Below are positions 19,376 to 25,722 of a DNA stretch of 64,000 nt, in pieces; within the stretch, counting starts at the first letter, position 1, and each line of letters starts with the position of its first letter. Origin of the DNA: an uncultured Sphingomonas sp. GTDB lineage: Bacteria; Pseudomonadota; Alphaproteobacteria; Sphingomonadales; Sphingomonadaceae. The stretch lies in contig NZ_CAKZHV010000002.1 of assembly GCF_936927845.1 (NCBI RefSeq), forward strand, positions 23,200 through 87,199, in the 5' to 3' direction. Position numbers and translations under genes: made by a program. The notes under the pieces are model-generated. The model worked only from the letters and a program-made list of their open reading frames with translations, was not told the DNA's origin and searched no databases.

Positions 19376-19696
19376 TCAGATCGTCGCGGTGACGGTCGAG
19401 GTGACGATCGGAACGCCGGTGCCGGCGCCGACACCGACCGCGACGGGAACCGCGACCTGGCCGAGGCTGAAGCGACCCGAAGCGAGCGCCACGATGCCGC
19501 CTGCGAGGCTCATCACGGTGATGACCTTGCCGCCCGAGCCCTCGAGGAAGTCCGTGAACTTCGTGAGAGCGGTATTGAAGGTTGCGTCGGCGCCGGCGAA
19601 GGCGGCCGAGGCGCCCAGCATCATCACGACCGCGATGATCGCCAGGCCCAGAAGGATGCCGTTGGTACGGTCCTTCTGCATCGAAAGTGCCGTCAT
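19376..19696 (-). CDS. traA: TraA-like prepilin
   Basis: The 106-residue precursor has a long leader and a cleavage site near AFA-GADATF at about residue 37. The mature pilin is about 70 residues with two hydrophobic segments, the second very Val/Gly rich (VAVPVAVGVGAGTGVPIV). This is the expected form for an F-type major pilin. I chose the ATG at 19696, preceded by GGGGAAAGAGC; an upstream in-frame codon would add nine residues. It is the first gene of the operon, so its leader and the palindrome array control all transfer genes. Confidence 0.85.
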   Translation of the reverse strand: MTALSMQKDRTNGILLGLAIIAVVMMLGASAAFAGADATFNTALTKFTDFLEGSGGKVITVMSLAGGIVALASGRFSLGQVAVPVAVGVGAGTGVPIVTSTVTATI

Positions 19697-19700
19697 GCTC

Positions 19701-19747
19701 TTTCCCCTAACAAGACGAAGCAAAGTGCATCGCCGTCATTAGGGAAA
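19701..19747 (-). promoter_or_regulatory. Possible 5' hairpin masking the pilin ribosome-binding site
   Basis: On the transcribed strand, TTTCCCTAA is followed 28 nt later by TTAGGGGAAA, and the second arm is the pilin Shine-Dalgarno just before the ATG. Pairing would bury the GGGGA, with one bulged G. This is a direct observation of complementarity; a regulatory role is inference. Confidence 0.4.
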
Positions 19748-19794
19748 TCGAAACCTATCCGCGCCGCAAGTGTTATCTCTACTTGCTCAAATTA

Positions 19795-19906
19795 TTGCAC
19801 TGTTTCGTGTAACTGGCTTACACTTGTGTGTAGCGTGGTTACACTAAAGTGTAAGTGCCTTACACAACTGTGTAAGCCGATTACACCGTGTGTAATCTGG
19901 TTACAC
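19795..19906. promoter_or_regulatory. Array of TTACAC...GTGTAA palindromes, probable operator
   Basis: Six copies begin at 19795, 19818, 19839, 19860, 19881 and 19901. The best is TTACACTAAAGTGTAA at 19839-19854. The first has TTGCAC in place of TTACAC and a 6-nt spacer, the fifth has a 3-nt spacer, and the last is a half-site. Start-to-start spacing is 23, 21, 21, 21 and 20 bp, two helical turns, so one protein could bind cooperatively along one face. The array lies in the divergent gap between traA (minus) and the small gene at 20041 (plus). The remaining sequence of this gap shows no gene and no clean sigma-70 promoter. Confidence 0.75.
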
Positions 19907-20019
19907 CGTCCGGGCCGGCGCGGACCTACTTCGATTCAGATCCAAGGCCCGGCACGAAAATGCACCCCTGGGTCATTTTTTCGTGGCTGACTTTCGGGTC
20001 GCTGGAATGGGCGCGGAAT

Positions 20020-20036
20020 GAGGCATAGGATGCCTC
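20020..20036 (+). promoter_or_regulatory. Inverted repeat just upstream of the gene at 20041
   Basis: GAGGCAT (20020-20026) and ATGCCTC (20030-20036) form a perfect 7-bp inverted repeat around AGG, ending four bases before the ATG at 20041. The only plausible Shine-Dalgarno (AGGA, 20027-20030) lies in the loop. It could be a small operator or a translational hairpin. Confidence 0.35.
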
Positions 20037-20040
20037 TCAG

Positions 20041-20412
20041 ATGTCACAGGTGATCTACACGTTCCGCGTCGGAAAGCGGCTCTTCAAACTGGCCGCGGAC
20101 GCGATGCGTGCGCATTCGATCGCCGTCGAGCGCTTTGAGCCTATCTCGGCTACGGCCATGAAAGGGCTGGAGCTTTTCCTCGAGGCCTCCAACGCTGACG
20201 AGATCGTCGCGAAAGCCAAGGAGTTTGACGAGCCCGGTGACATCCGCATGACACTTCGCGTTCAGCAGTCACAAAAGGAGCTGTTCCAGGCCGCTCGAGT
20301 CCGCGCAGGGGCGAGCGAGGGCGAGCCAGCTCCGACGCGATTGACCCTAACCGTGGGACTGCTCAGCGTCTTCCCGAGCGTTACATTCAGATCGGATGTT
20401 CATTGTCGTTAA
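20041..20412 (+). CDS. Unknown small protein divergent from the transfer operon
   Basis: The 123-residue product has no signal peptide or membrane segment. The N-terminus looks like a strand (VIYTFRVGKRLFKLAADAMRA), followed by an amphipathic alpha-helical middle (LELFLEASNADEIVAKAKEF). I do not recognise the family. Its position, first gene on the other side of the palindrome array, makes it a candidate regulator or a target of that array. Coding evidence is frame length and position only. Confidence 0.55.
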   Translation: MSQVIYTFRVGKRLFKLAADAMRAHSIAVERFEPISATAMKGLELFLEASNADEIVAKAKEFDEPGDIRMTLRVQQSQKELFQAARVRAGASEGEPAPTRLTLTVGLLSVFPSVTFRSDVHCR

Positions 20413-20419
20413 TCGGCTC

Positions 20420-20450
20420 TTGACAGCCTAGGGCTATACCGCCGTATAGT
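20420..20450 (+). promoter_or_regulatory. Promoter with an embedded inverted repeat, upstream of the HTH gene
   Basis: TTGACA at 20420-20425 and TATAGT at 20445-20450 resemble -35 and -10 boxes with a longish 19-bp spacer. A perfect inverted repeat, CTATAC (20434-20439) and GTATAG (20444-20449), covers the spacer and -10. That is the arrangement expected of an autorepressed regulator, and the next gene encodes an HTH-like protein. Confidence 0.5.
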
Positions 20451-20476
20451 CTTGGCAACACCGGGGGGTTGCTGCG

Positions 20477-20950
20477 ATGCGAGACCTGGAACTGACAGCG
20501 GCGCAAGGTCATAGTCGGCTCGACTGCTACCGTCTCCTCATTGTCGAGGCATGGCGGAGGCAGAGGATCACCAACAAGGATATGGCGGCGCGACTCGGTC
20601 GCAGCCTGAGCCTGACGAACAAGCTTAAAGCGGGTGCGACCCCGCTGACCGGCCCCCTCATCGATCAGTTTGTGTTGGTCCTCGGGATCGATTCCGTTCG
20701 CGCGTTCTTCGCGGTCAATCTCGCTCACAACCACATGAGCTACTTCGACCCCAAGTTCCAATCCGCTTGCTCCACCACGATCTCGTTCTTCGAAAACGTG
20801 CTGCACGAGTGCGGGTACAGCGGCTTCGAGGATCTGGCGGTCAGTGGCTCGCTTTCGACCGCTAAGGTCGATCTTGCCGCGCAAGCCGCTGCCGCCAGCC
20901 TCGCTGGCTCCTTCCTCCGCACCGGACCAACCGGTCAGGGCGTGTCCTAG
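20477..20950 (+). CDS. HTH-type DNA-binding protein, probable regulator
   Basis: The product has 157 residues. Residues 20-60 (LLIVEAWRRQRITNKDMAARLGRSLSLTNKLKAG) look like an XRE-type helix-turn-helix, with helix 2 on ITNKDMAARLG and helix 3 on SLSLTNKLK. The C-terminal part (65-125) may be an oligomerisation or sensing domain and has two Cys (CSTTISFFENVLHECGY). Its promoter contains a palindrome, so autoregulation is likely. It may also bind the TTACAC array, but nothing in the sequence proves this. Confidence 0.65.
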   Translation: MRDLELTAAQGHSRLDCYRLLIVEAWRRQRITNKDMAARLGRSLSLTNKLKAGATPLTGPLIDQFVLVLGIDSVRAFFAVNLAHNHMSYFDPKFQSACSTTISFFENVLHECGYSGFEDLAVSGSLSTAKVDLAAQAAAASLAGSFLRTGPTGQGVS

Positions 20951-20994
20951 CGGTCTAGCTTCCGGTATCGCTGGTCCTGTGGTTACAGCGAGCC

Positions 20995-21294
20995 ATGACA
21001 CAGGACTCCGAGCAGCCCCCGGCGCTCAAATACAGCACAGCCTCCATGCGTCGCCGAAAGCAGCGGGAGCACGCTGCCGGCTATCGTCGCTCGACCGTGG
21101 CACTCTCCCCTGTCTCCCTTGACGTGATCGAGCGCATCCAGGCCAATTTCGGGCTTCCCTCCCGGGAAGCAGCCATCAATGCGGTTCTGGAGATGATCAA
21201 CAGCGACATGTTTCTTTGGCACGAGTTCATGTCACCTCGCCCCGCTGCAACGCCGGCCATCGACGAAACGGAGCAGGACAACCGAAAGTGCTGA
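20995..21294 (+). CDS. Small ribbon-helix-helix-like protein
   Basis: The 99-residue protein has a basic N-terminus (MRRRKQREHAAGYRRSTVALS), followed by a short strand and two helices (SLDVIERIQANFGLPSREAAINAVLEMIN), a layout like a ribbon-helix-helix DNA binder. It follows the HTH gene on the same strand and converges with the HNH-RecQ gene 14 bp away. It could be a relaxosome accessory or operator-binding protein; neither is shown by the sequence. Confidence 0.55.
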   Translation: MTQDSEQPPALKYSTASMRRRKQREHAAGYRRSTVALSPVSLDVIERIQANFGLPSREAAINAVLEMINSDMFLWHEFMSPRPAATPAIDETEQDNRKC

Positions 21295-21307
21295 TTGGGC
21301 CTTACAG

Positions 21308-22996
21308 CTAGACGCGGGTTTCGACCTGCAGAACCATGCGGATGTACGGAATCACCGAGCCCATCGTCTCCTGCTCGCAGAAGTCGCAGCAATGCGCGCT
21401 GCGCTTTGACCGCGACCGCGTTGAGAACAGCCATTCCAGGACCCTCACCGCGAGCGACCGGCGACGCCGGACCTTGCTCCCGAAATAATCGACTAACTGC
21501 CGCCGGTAGCAGCTCTCCTCGCGCATCATCGCCGCGACCTGGTCGATCTTGCGCATCCGGTTCTCACGGGCAGCCGGGTCGGGCGCCTCCTGATCCTTCC
21601 CCGACAGGTCAGCCATAAATCGCAGACGCTTTACGTCGCGGCCGTCCGGAGCATTGTCGTGCATCACGATCGACACCGACTGGCGGCCGTCACGTCCGGC
21701 CCGGCCGAGCTCCTGCATCAAGTCCTCCACCGACGCCGGTGCCTGCCAGTGAATGACAAGGCGCAGGCTGGGAACGTCGATCCCCATACCGAATGCGGAC
21801 GTCGAGATGATGCGGTCGATGACCGGCTCGCTCTGATTGGTGAAGCGCTTTACCAGCTGCTCGCGCTCAAACGGGCGGCCGAGCCTGGAATGGTAGAGGG
21901 GCACGTCCTGACCGAACCCCCGAAGCGCGACCTGCAGATCCTCCCCGACACGAGCCGACGGTACGAACACCATTGCCTTGCCGCCGCTCGGCAGCGGCGT
22001 CCTGAGTAGCTCCGCGATTGTGGCTGTGCGGCTGTCCTCCGGCACGACCCAGCGAAGGAGCGTGATGTTCGGCCGGTCGACGCCACTAACGAACACTTCG
22101 GCGTCTTCTGCGCCGAGAGAGGCGAGGATCCGCGCTTGCATATCCTGTCCGGCCGTAGCGGTGAATGCCAGCACCGGCGGGTTGCCCAACTGACGCCGGA
22201 TCTCGCCCAGCCTGCCGTATTCGGGCCGGAAGTCCGCACCCCATTGGTCAACGCAATGAGCCTCGTCCACGACGAGAAAGGCAGGACGTAAAGCCGCGAG
22301 CCGCGCCTTCTCGGCCTCGCTCCGAACGAAGAACCTTTCCGGAGCGAGGTGCAGCAGCTTGATGGCGCCCCGGCGCAGCAGAGCATAGCGAAGTCGCTTT
22401 TCCTCAGTAGACAGGTCGCTGTTCACGAAGCTGGCGGGCACCTTCTTTCGTAAGAGGGTCGAGACCTGCTCGGACATCAGTGCCTTCAGGGGAGAAACGA
22501 CGATTGTAGGCCCAGGTTTCAGGATCGCCGGCAGTTGAAAGCACAGCGTCTTGCCCGATCCGGTCGGCCGAACCACGAGGAGCGATTTGCCCTGCAGGGC
22601 GGCTTGGACGATCGCGAGCTGCCCTTCGCGGAACCGCTCGACGCCGAACAGACGGAGCGCCGGCCCGAGGTGCTCCATTGCGTCGATATCGTCTCGGCCT
22701 CCGAAGAGCCGCGCGATACGAAACGCCCATCGCTCGAATACACGGCGCGCGAGACCGCCGGCGAGCATCGGGTGATGAGCAGCGTGGCAGCCGTCGCAGA
22801 GCGTCACCAGGTTGGCGATCTCGTCCGTGCCGCCCATCGACCGTGGCAACAGATGGTGGATGTCCGCGTCTCGGCTCAGGACCTCGATCCCGCAGCTGGT
22901 GCAGCGGTAACCGTCCCGCGCGAGTACGATCCTGCGCGTCTCCGCCCAGTCGGGGGCGTCGACGGGCGCTTCAGGTGCGGGCGCGATCGCGGTCAC
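21308..22996 (-). CDS. HNH nuclease-RecQ helicase fusion protein
   Basis: The product is 562 residues. Residues 25-75 form an HNH domain: C32/C35, the H47-H48 pair, N62, then C67 and C70-H71 (CxxC...HH...N...CxxCH). Residues 110-460 are a RecQ-type helicase with Walker A RPTGSGKT (143-150), DEAHC at 244-248, and motif VI QELGRAGRDGR near 440. A C-terminal Zn-binding motif (CYRRQLVDYFG...CDFC) follows; the HRDC domain is absent. The fusion suggests unwinding coupled to cutting. It begins 34 bp after the DMP19-like gene on the same strand, so the two are probably co-transcribed. Housekeeping RecQ proteins lack the HNH domain. Confidence 0.88.
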   Translation of the reverse strand: MTAIAPAPEAPVDAPDWAETRRIVLARDGYRCTSCGIEVLSRDADIHHLLPRSMGGTDEIANLVTLCDGCHAAHHPMLAGGLARRVFERWAFRIARLFGGRDDIDAMEHLGPALRLFGVERFREGQLAIVQAALQGKSLLVVRPTGSGKTLCFQLPAILKPGPTIVVSPLKALMSEQVSTLLRKKVPASFVNSDLSTEEKRLRYALLRRGAIKLLHLAPERFFVRSEAEKARLAALRPAFLVVDEAHCVDQWGADFRPEYGRLGEIRRQLGNPPVLAFTATAGQDMQARILASLGAEDAEVFVSGVDRPNITLLRWVVPEDSRTATIAELLRTPLPSGGKAMVFVPSARVGEDLQVALRGFGQDVPLYHSRLGRPFEREQLVKRFTNQSEPVIDRIISTSAFGMGIDVPSLRLVIHWQAPASVEDLMQELGRAGRDGRQSVSIVMHDNAPDGRDVKRLRFMADLSGKDQEAPDPAARENRMRKIDQVAAMMREESCYRRQLVDYFGSKVRRRRSLAVRVLEWLFSTRSRSKRSAHCCDFCEQETMGSVIPYIRMVLQVETRV

Positions 22997-23030
22997 GATG
23001 TGCGCGGGCGCCGGACGGCGTGTTCGGACC

Positions 23031-23969
23031 TCACGCGCGGGTGCAGAAGGCTGCGGGTGGTACGGGCTGACCGGTCTGTTTCTTCACCAGTCGCTTGATC
23101 TCCGCGATCGGCGTGGCGATCGGCTTGAGACTCCGGTTGAGAAGCTGGAAGATCGCGACATGAGGGAGGATCAGGACCCTCGCCCTCCCGGCGCTGGTTT
23201 CGACACCCCATTCCCCGCCAACATATCCCTCGATCTCAACCTGGCTTCCTCCGATCCAGTGCCTGAACTCCACGCCGGACCCCGGGCGCTCCACCGCGAA
23301 CCTCAGCGTCTGGAACAGGGGATCGCGCATCTGCGCCTCAGCCGCGAGCCGCTTCCGCTCGGCATTTCGCAGCTGCGCATTCGGATTGCTGGCAACCAGC
23401 GTCCGCAGGGCCTGATTGTAGCTCGAGTCCGGCCAGATATCCTCCAGAACCTCGAAGACTGGCCGGCTCTTCAACCATGCTGCGTTGGTCCCCGTGAGCC
23501 TCTCCGAAGGACCTGCGTAGAAGCTCTCGTCGAGCGCCTTCATCACTGGGTTCTTCCACCCATCGGACAGGCCTTGCGTGAAGCCTGCCGGATCGTCGCG
23601 GCTATATGCCTCGAAGTCTGCGAAGATACCCGCAGCTTCGGAATCGCCCATCGCGACCAAGCCTTGCCTGATGTCGCTCAGGGTGCCTTCGATCAGCCTG
23701 CTGTTGTGCCCAAATTGCGCATGGCCACCATTTCTCACCTGGGCGAGGTAGTAGTCGACGCTGTAGCCCATGAGCAGCTCGGGAGGCAGCTCGGCTCGCG
23801 TGAATCCGCCGTCGAACAGAAGCTGATTGACGATGTCGACGACCGTCTCCGTCATGTAGGACGGATTGTCGCTCTCCATGATTGACTGTGGCATCGGAAC
23901 ACGTGCCGCGTGGAACGGCTGCTCAGGAACTGCGCGCGTAGAGCGTTTGCCCCATCCGAAGAGCGCCAT
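23031..23969 (-). CDS. DMP19-like (DUF4375) domain protein
   Basis: The product is 312 residues. Residues about 35-165 match the DMP19/DUF4375 pattern (VDIVNQLLFDGGFTRAELPPELLMGY, then YYLAQVRNGGHAQFGHN). Neisserial DMP19 is an acidic DNA mimic that antagonises a DNA-binding protein. A further domain of unknown role (about 200-300) follows. Its placement directly upstream of the HNH-RecQ gene suggests it regulates or restrains that enzyme. That is inference. The start ATG at 23969 is consistent with MALFGWGKR. Confidence 0.72.
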   Translation of the reverse strand: MALFGWGKRSTRAVPEQPFHAARVPMPQSIMESDNPSYMTETVVDIVNQLLFDGGFTRAELPPELLMGYSVDYYLAQVRNGGHAQFGHNSRLIEGTLSDIRQGLVAMGDSEAAGIFADFEAYSRDDPAGFTQGLSDGWKNPVMKALDESFYAGPSERLTGTNAAWLKSRPVFEVLEDIWPDSSYNQALRTLVASNPNAQLRNAERKRLAAEAQMRDPLFQTLRFAVERPGSGVEFRHWIGGSQVEIEGYVGGEWGVETSAGRARVLILPHVAIFQLLNRSLKPIATPIAEIKRLVKKQTGQPVPPAAFCTRA

Positions 23970-24126
23970 GGCTCCCCCCTGTGGCTCCGGTGATAGCCGG
24001 CGAGCAACATCGACGCCGGTTTACGCCCGCTGATGGTGACAGCGGCGCCGGTTCGCACAAGGGGGAACTTGGAATGGGTACGCGAAAGTCGGCGCCAAGG
24101 CTCGCCCTTCGCGCTACCGGCTAAAA

Positions 24127-24372
24127 CTAAGCGGCCTCGGCTTCGCCAATCTTCCGTTCAAGGTGGCCATGCTCATGGTCATGTATCAACTTGGTCAGCG
24201 ATGGCTCGTCCATCTCGGTCAGCAAGTCGGACAGCTTCTCACTCGGCTCCGCGCCCTGGGCGAATGATGGCCCGTAGATCGTCCGTAATGTCCTTACGAG
24301 GGTGTTGCCATGCTTGCGGCTGATCTCACCGTTCTTGTCACGGTGACGTCCATGCAGACCTGGTTGCTCCAT
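24127..24372 (-). CDS. Conserved-looking small protein of unknown function
   Basis: The 81-residue product has a GRHRDKNGEISRKHGNTLV N-terminus and a helical C-terminus (SLTKLIHDHEHGHLERKIG). I recall similar small proteins in many proteobacterial genomes without a known role. A good Shine-Dalgarno (GGGAGATC) precedes the ATG. No signal peptide or membrane segment. Confidence 0.6.
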   Translation of the reverse strand: MEQPGLHGRHRDKNGEISRKHGNTLVRTLRTIYGPSFAQGAEPSEKLSDLLTEMDEPSLTKLIHDHEHGHLERKIGEAEAA

Positions 24373-24485
24373 CGTGATCTCCCGTCAAAGCGTCTTGGTG
24401 GTAAGGTAACGCGGGGAGAAAGGCTCCGGTCCAAGGCAGGCGGCTGCTTCTTCTACGCCGGTCGTGCTAATCGCCAGCCGCCTCT

Positions 24486-24776
24486 TCAATCGCCGAATGT
24501 GTCGGCAATCTCCGGTTTGCGATCGAGTCTCGCTCCGACCAATGGCTTGCGGACGCGGTCTGCGCAGAGATTGGCAGCATAGAACGGGGTGCCCGGCTGC
24601 TGACGCCAGGATCCGTCGAGCGGGCTGGCGTTGACGCCGTCGCATCCCGGCTCGTCGGACAGCCGAATGACCCGCACCTTGTGGGTCGCATCGTCGCTAG
24701 ATACGGTCGCCTGCTCGGGCTTGACCATCTCCTGCAATGCGAATAGAAAGTAGTTGCATCGCTTTTCTCGCCTCAT
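24486..24776 (-). CDS. Hypothetical 96-residue protein divergent from the WYL regulator
   Basis: An open frame from the ATG at 24776 gives a protein with a mixed-charge N-terminus (MRREKRCNYFLFALQEM) and no recognisable domain. It lies back-to-back with the WYL gene. The overlapping frames upstream belong to the WYL gene. Coding status is uncertain. Confidence 0.35.
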   Translation of the reverse strand: MRREKRCNYFLFALQEMVKPEQATVSSDDATHKVRVIRLSDEPGCDGVNASPLDGSWRQQPGTPFYAANLCADRVRKPLVGARLDRKPEIADTFGD

Positions 24777-24807
24777 GTAGGTGCGCGGCGGATCGAAGGG
24801 GGCGGAT

Positions 24808-25692
24808 GTGTCGGAGGGCGCAACAGGACTGAAGTGGGGCGTTGAGCGACGCCTCGAATTCATCGAATTTCGCCTGTTCTGGGAAGGCGGGGTCAATCGA
24901 TCCGACATCATCAAGATGTTCGACGTGTCGGTGCCGCAGGCCTCCAAGGATCTGACTCTCTATCAGGAACACGCACCCCAGAACGCGGTCTATGACAAGA
25001 GCGCGAAGCGGTACGTCGCAAGCGAGAAGTTCGAGCCCCGCTTCCTAAAACCTGATCCAAGCGGCTACCTTTCCCGGCTCCGTTCCGTGGCAGAAGGGCT
25101 GGTTGAGCTGTCGGAATCGTGGATCACGCAGGTTCCCGATACCGACATTGCGCTTACGCCGCGAAGGGACATCGACCCGGACGTACTCAGAGCCGTGTTG
25201 AGCTCGGTACGCGATCACAGATCACTGGACGTCCTGTATCAGTCGATGAGCAAAGAACGGCCCGAGCCCGCATGGCGGCGGATCACCCCCCATGCTTTCG
25301 GCTATGACGGCTTCCGTTGGCATGTCCGCGCCTATTGTCATGTGACCGACAAGTTCAAAGACTTCTTGCTGCCCCGCATTCTTCACGTCGGAGAGGCGGG
25401 AGACGGAGGCGCGGACCCGGCGGCTGATACCTTGTGGCGGGAGCGGTTCGATGTGGTGGTCGGGCCTCACCCGGAGCTGACGGCGAGTCAGAAGGCCGTC
25501 GTGGCCAAGGATTTCAGCATGGAGAGCGGATCAGCCGTCCTCACCGTGCGATACGCTATGCTGTTCTACGTCCTGAAGCGATTGGGGCTGCTTGGCGATG
25601 CAACAAAGCTGCCCGCGCGCAGCCAGCACATCGTGGTCCTGAATCGGGATGATACCGCGGCTGCGTTGGAGAGGGCGGAGTACGCGGCGTGA
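24808..25692 (+). CDS. WYL-domain transcription regulator, BrxR/CapW-like
   Basis: The 294-residue protein has an N-terminal winged HTH (RLEFIEFRLFWEGGVNRSDIIKMFDVSVPQASKDL, about 15-60), a middle dimerisation part, and a WYL domain around 140-220 (SLDVLYQSMS, then FRWHVRAYC). Regulators with this layout (BrxR, CapW) repress BREX, CBASS and other defence operons. Here it precedes a defence operon by 30 bp on the same strand, which fits. I chose GTG 24808 because AAGGGGG lies seven bases upstream; GTG 24781 would add nine residues. Confidence 0.8.
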   Translation: MSEGATGLKWGVERRLEFIEFRLFWEGGVNRSDIIKMFDVSVPQASKDLTLYQEHAPQNAVYDKSAKRYVASEKFEPRFLKPDPSGYLSRLRSVAEGLVELSESWITQVPDTDIALTPRRDIDPDVLRAVLSSVRDHRSLDVLYQSMSKERPEPAWRRITPHAFGYDGFRWHVRAYCHVTDKFKDFLLPRILHVGEAGDGGADPAADTLWRERFDVVVGPHPELTASQKAVVAKDFSMESGSAVLTVRYAMLFYVLKRLGLLGDATKLPARSQHIVVLNRDDTAAALERAEYAA

Positions 25693-25722
25693 CGATGCTC
25701 ATTAAGCCAGCGGGGGGTTGGC

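Noticed and set aside
19795..19906. CRISPR array
   Set aside because: Repeats are 16-bp palindromes with 3-7 bp between them and no unique spacers; no cas genes in the window.
19313..19990. Plus-strand frame running through traA and the palindrome array
   Set aside because: Antisense to pilin, includes the operator repeats and has no domain; not a gene.
23000..23885. Plus-strand frame over the DMP19-like gene
   Set aside because: Opposite strand of a gene with clear family motifs; composition is that of a shadow frame.
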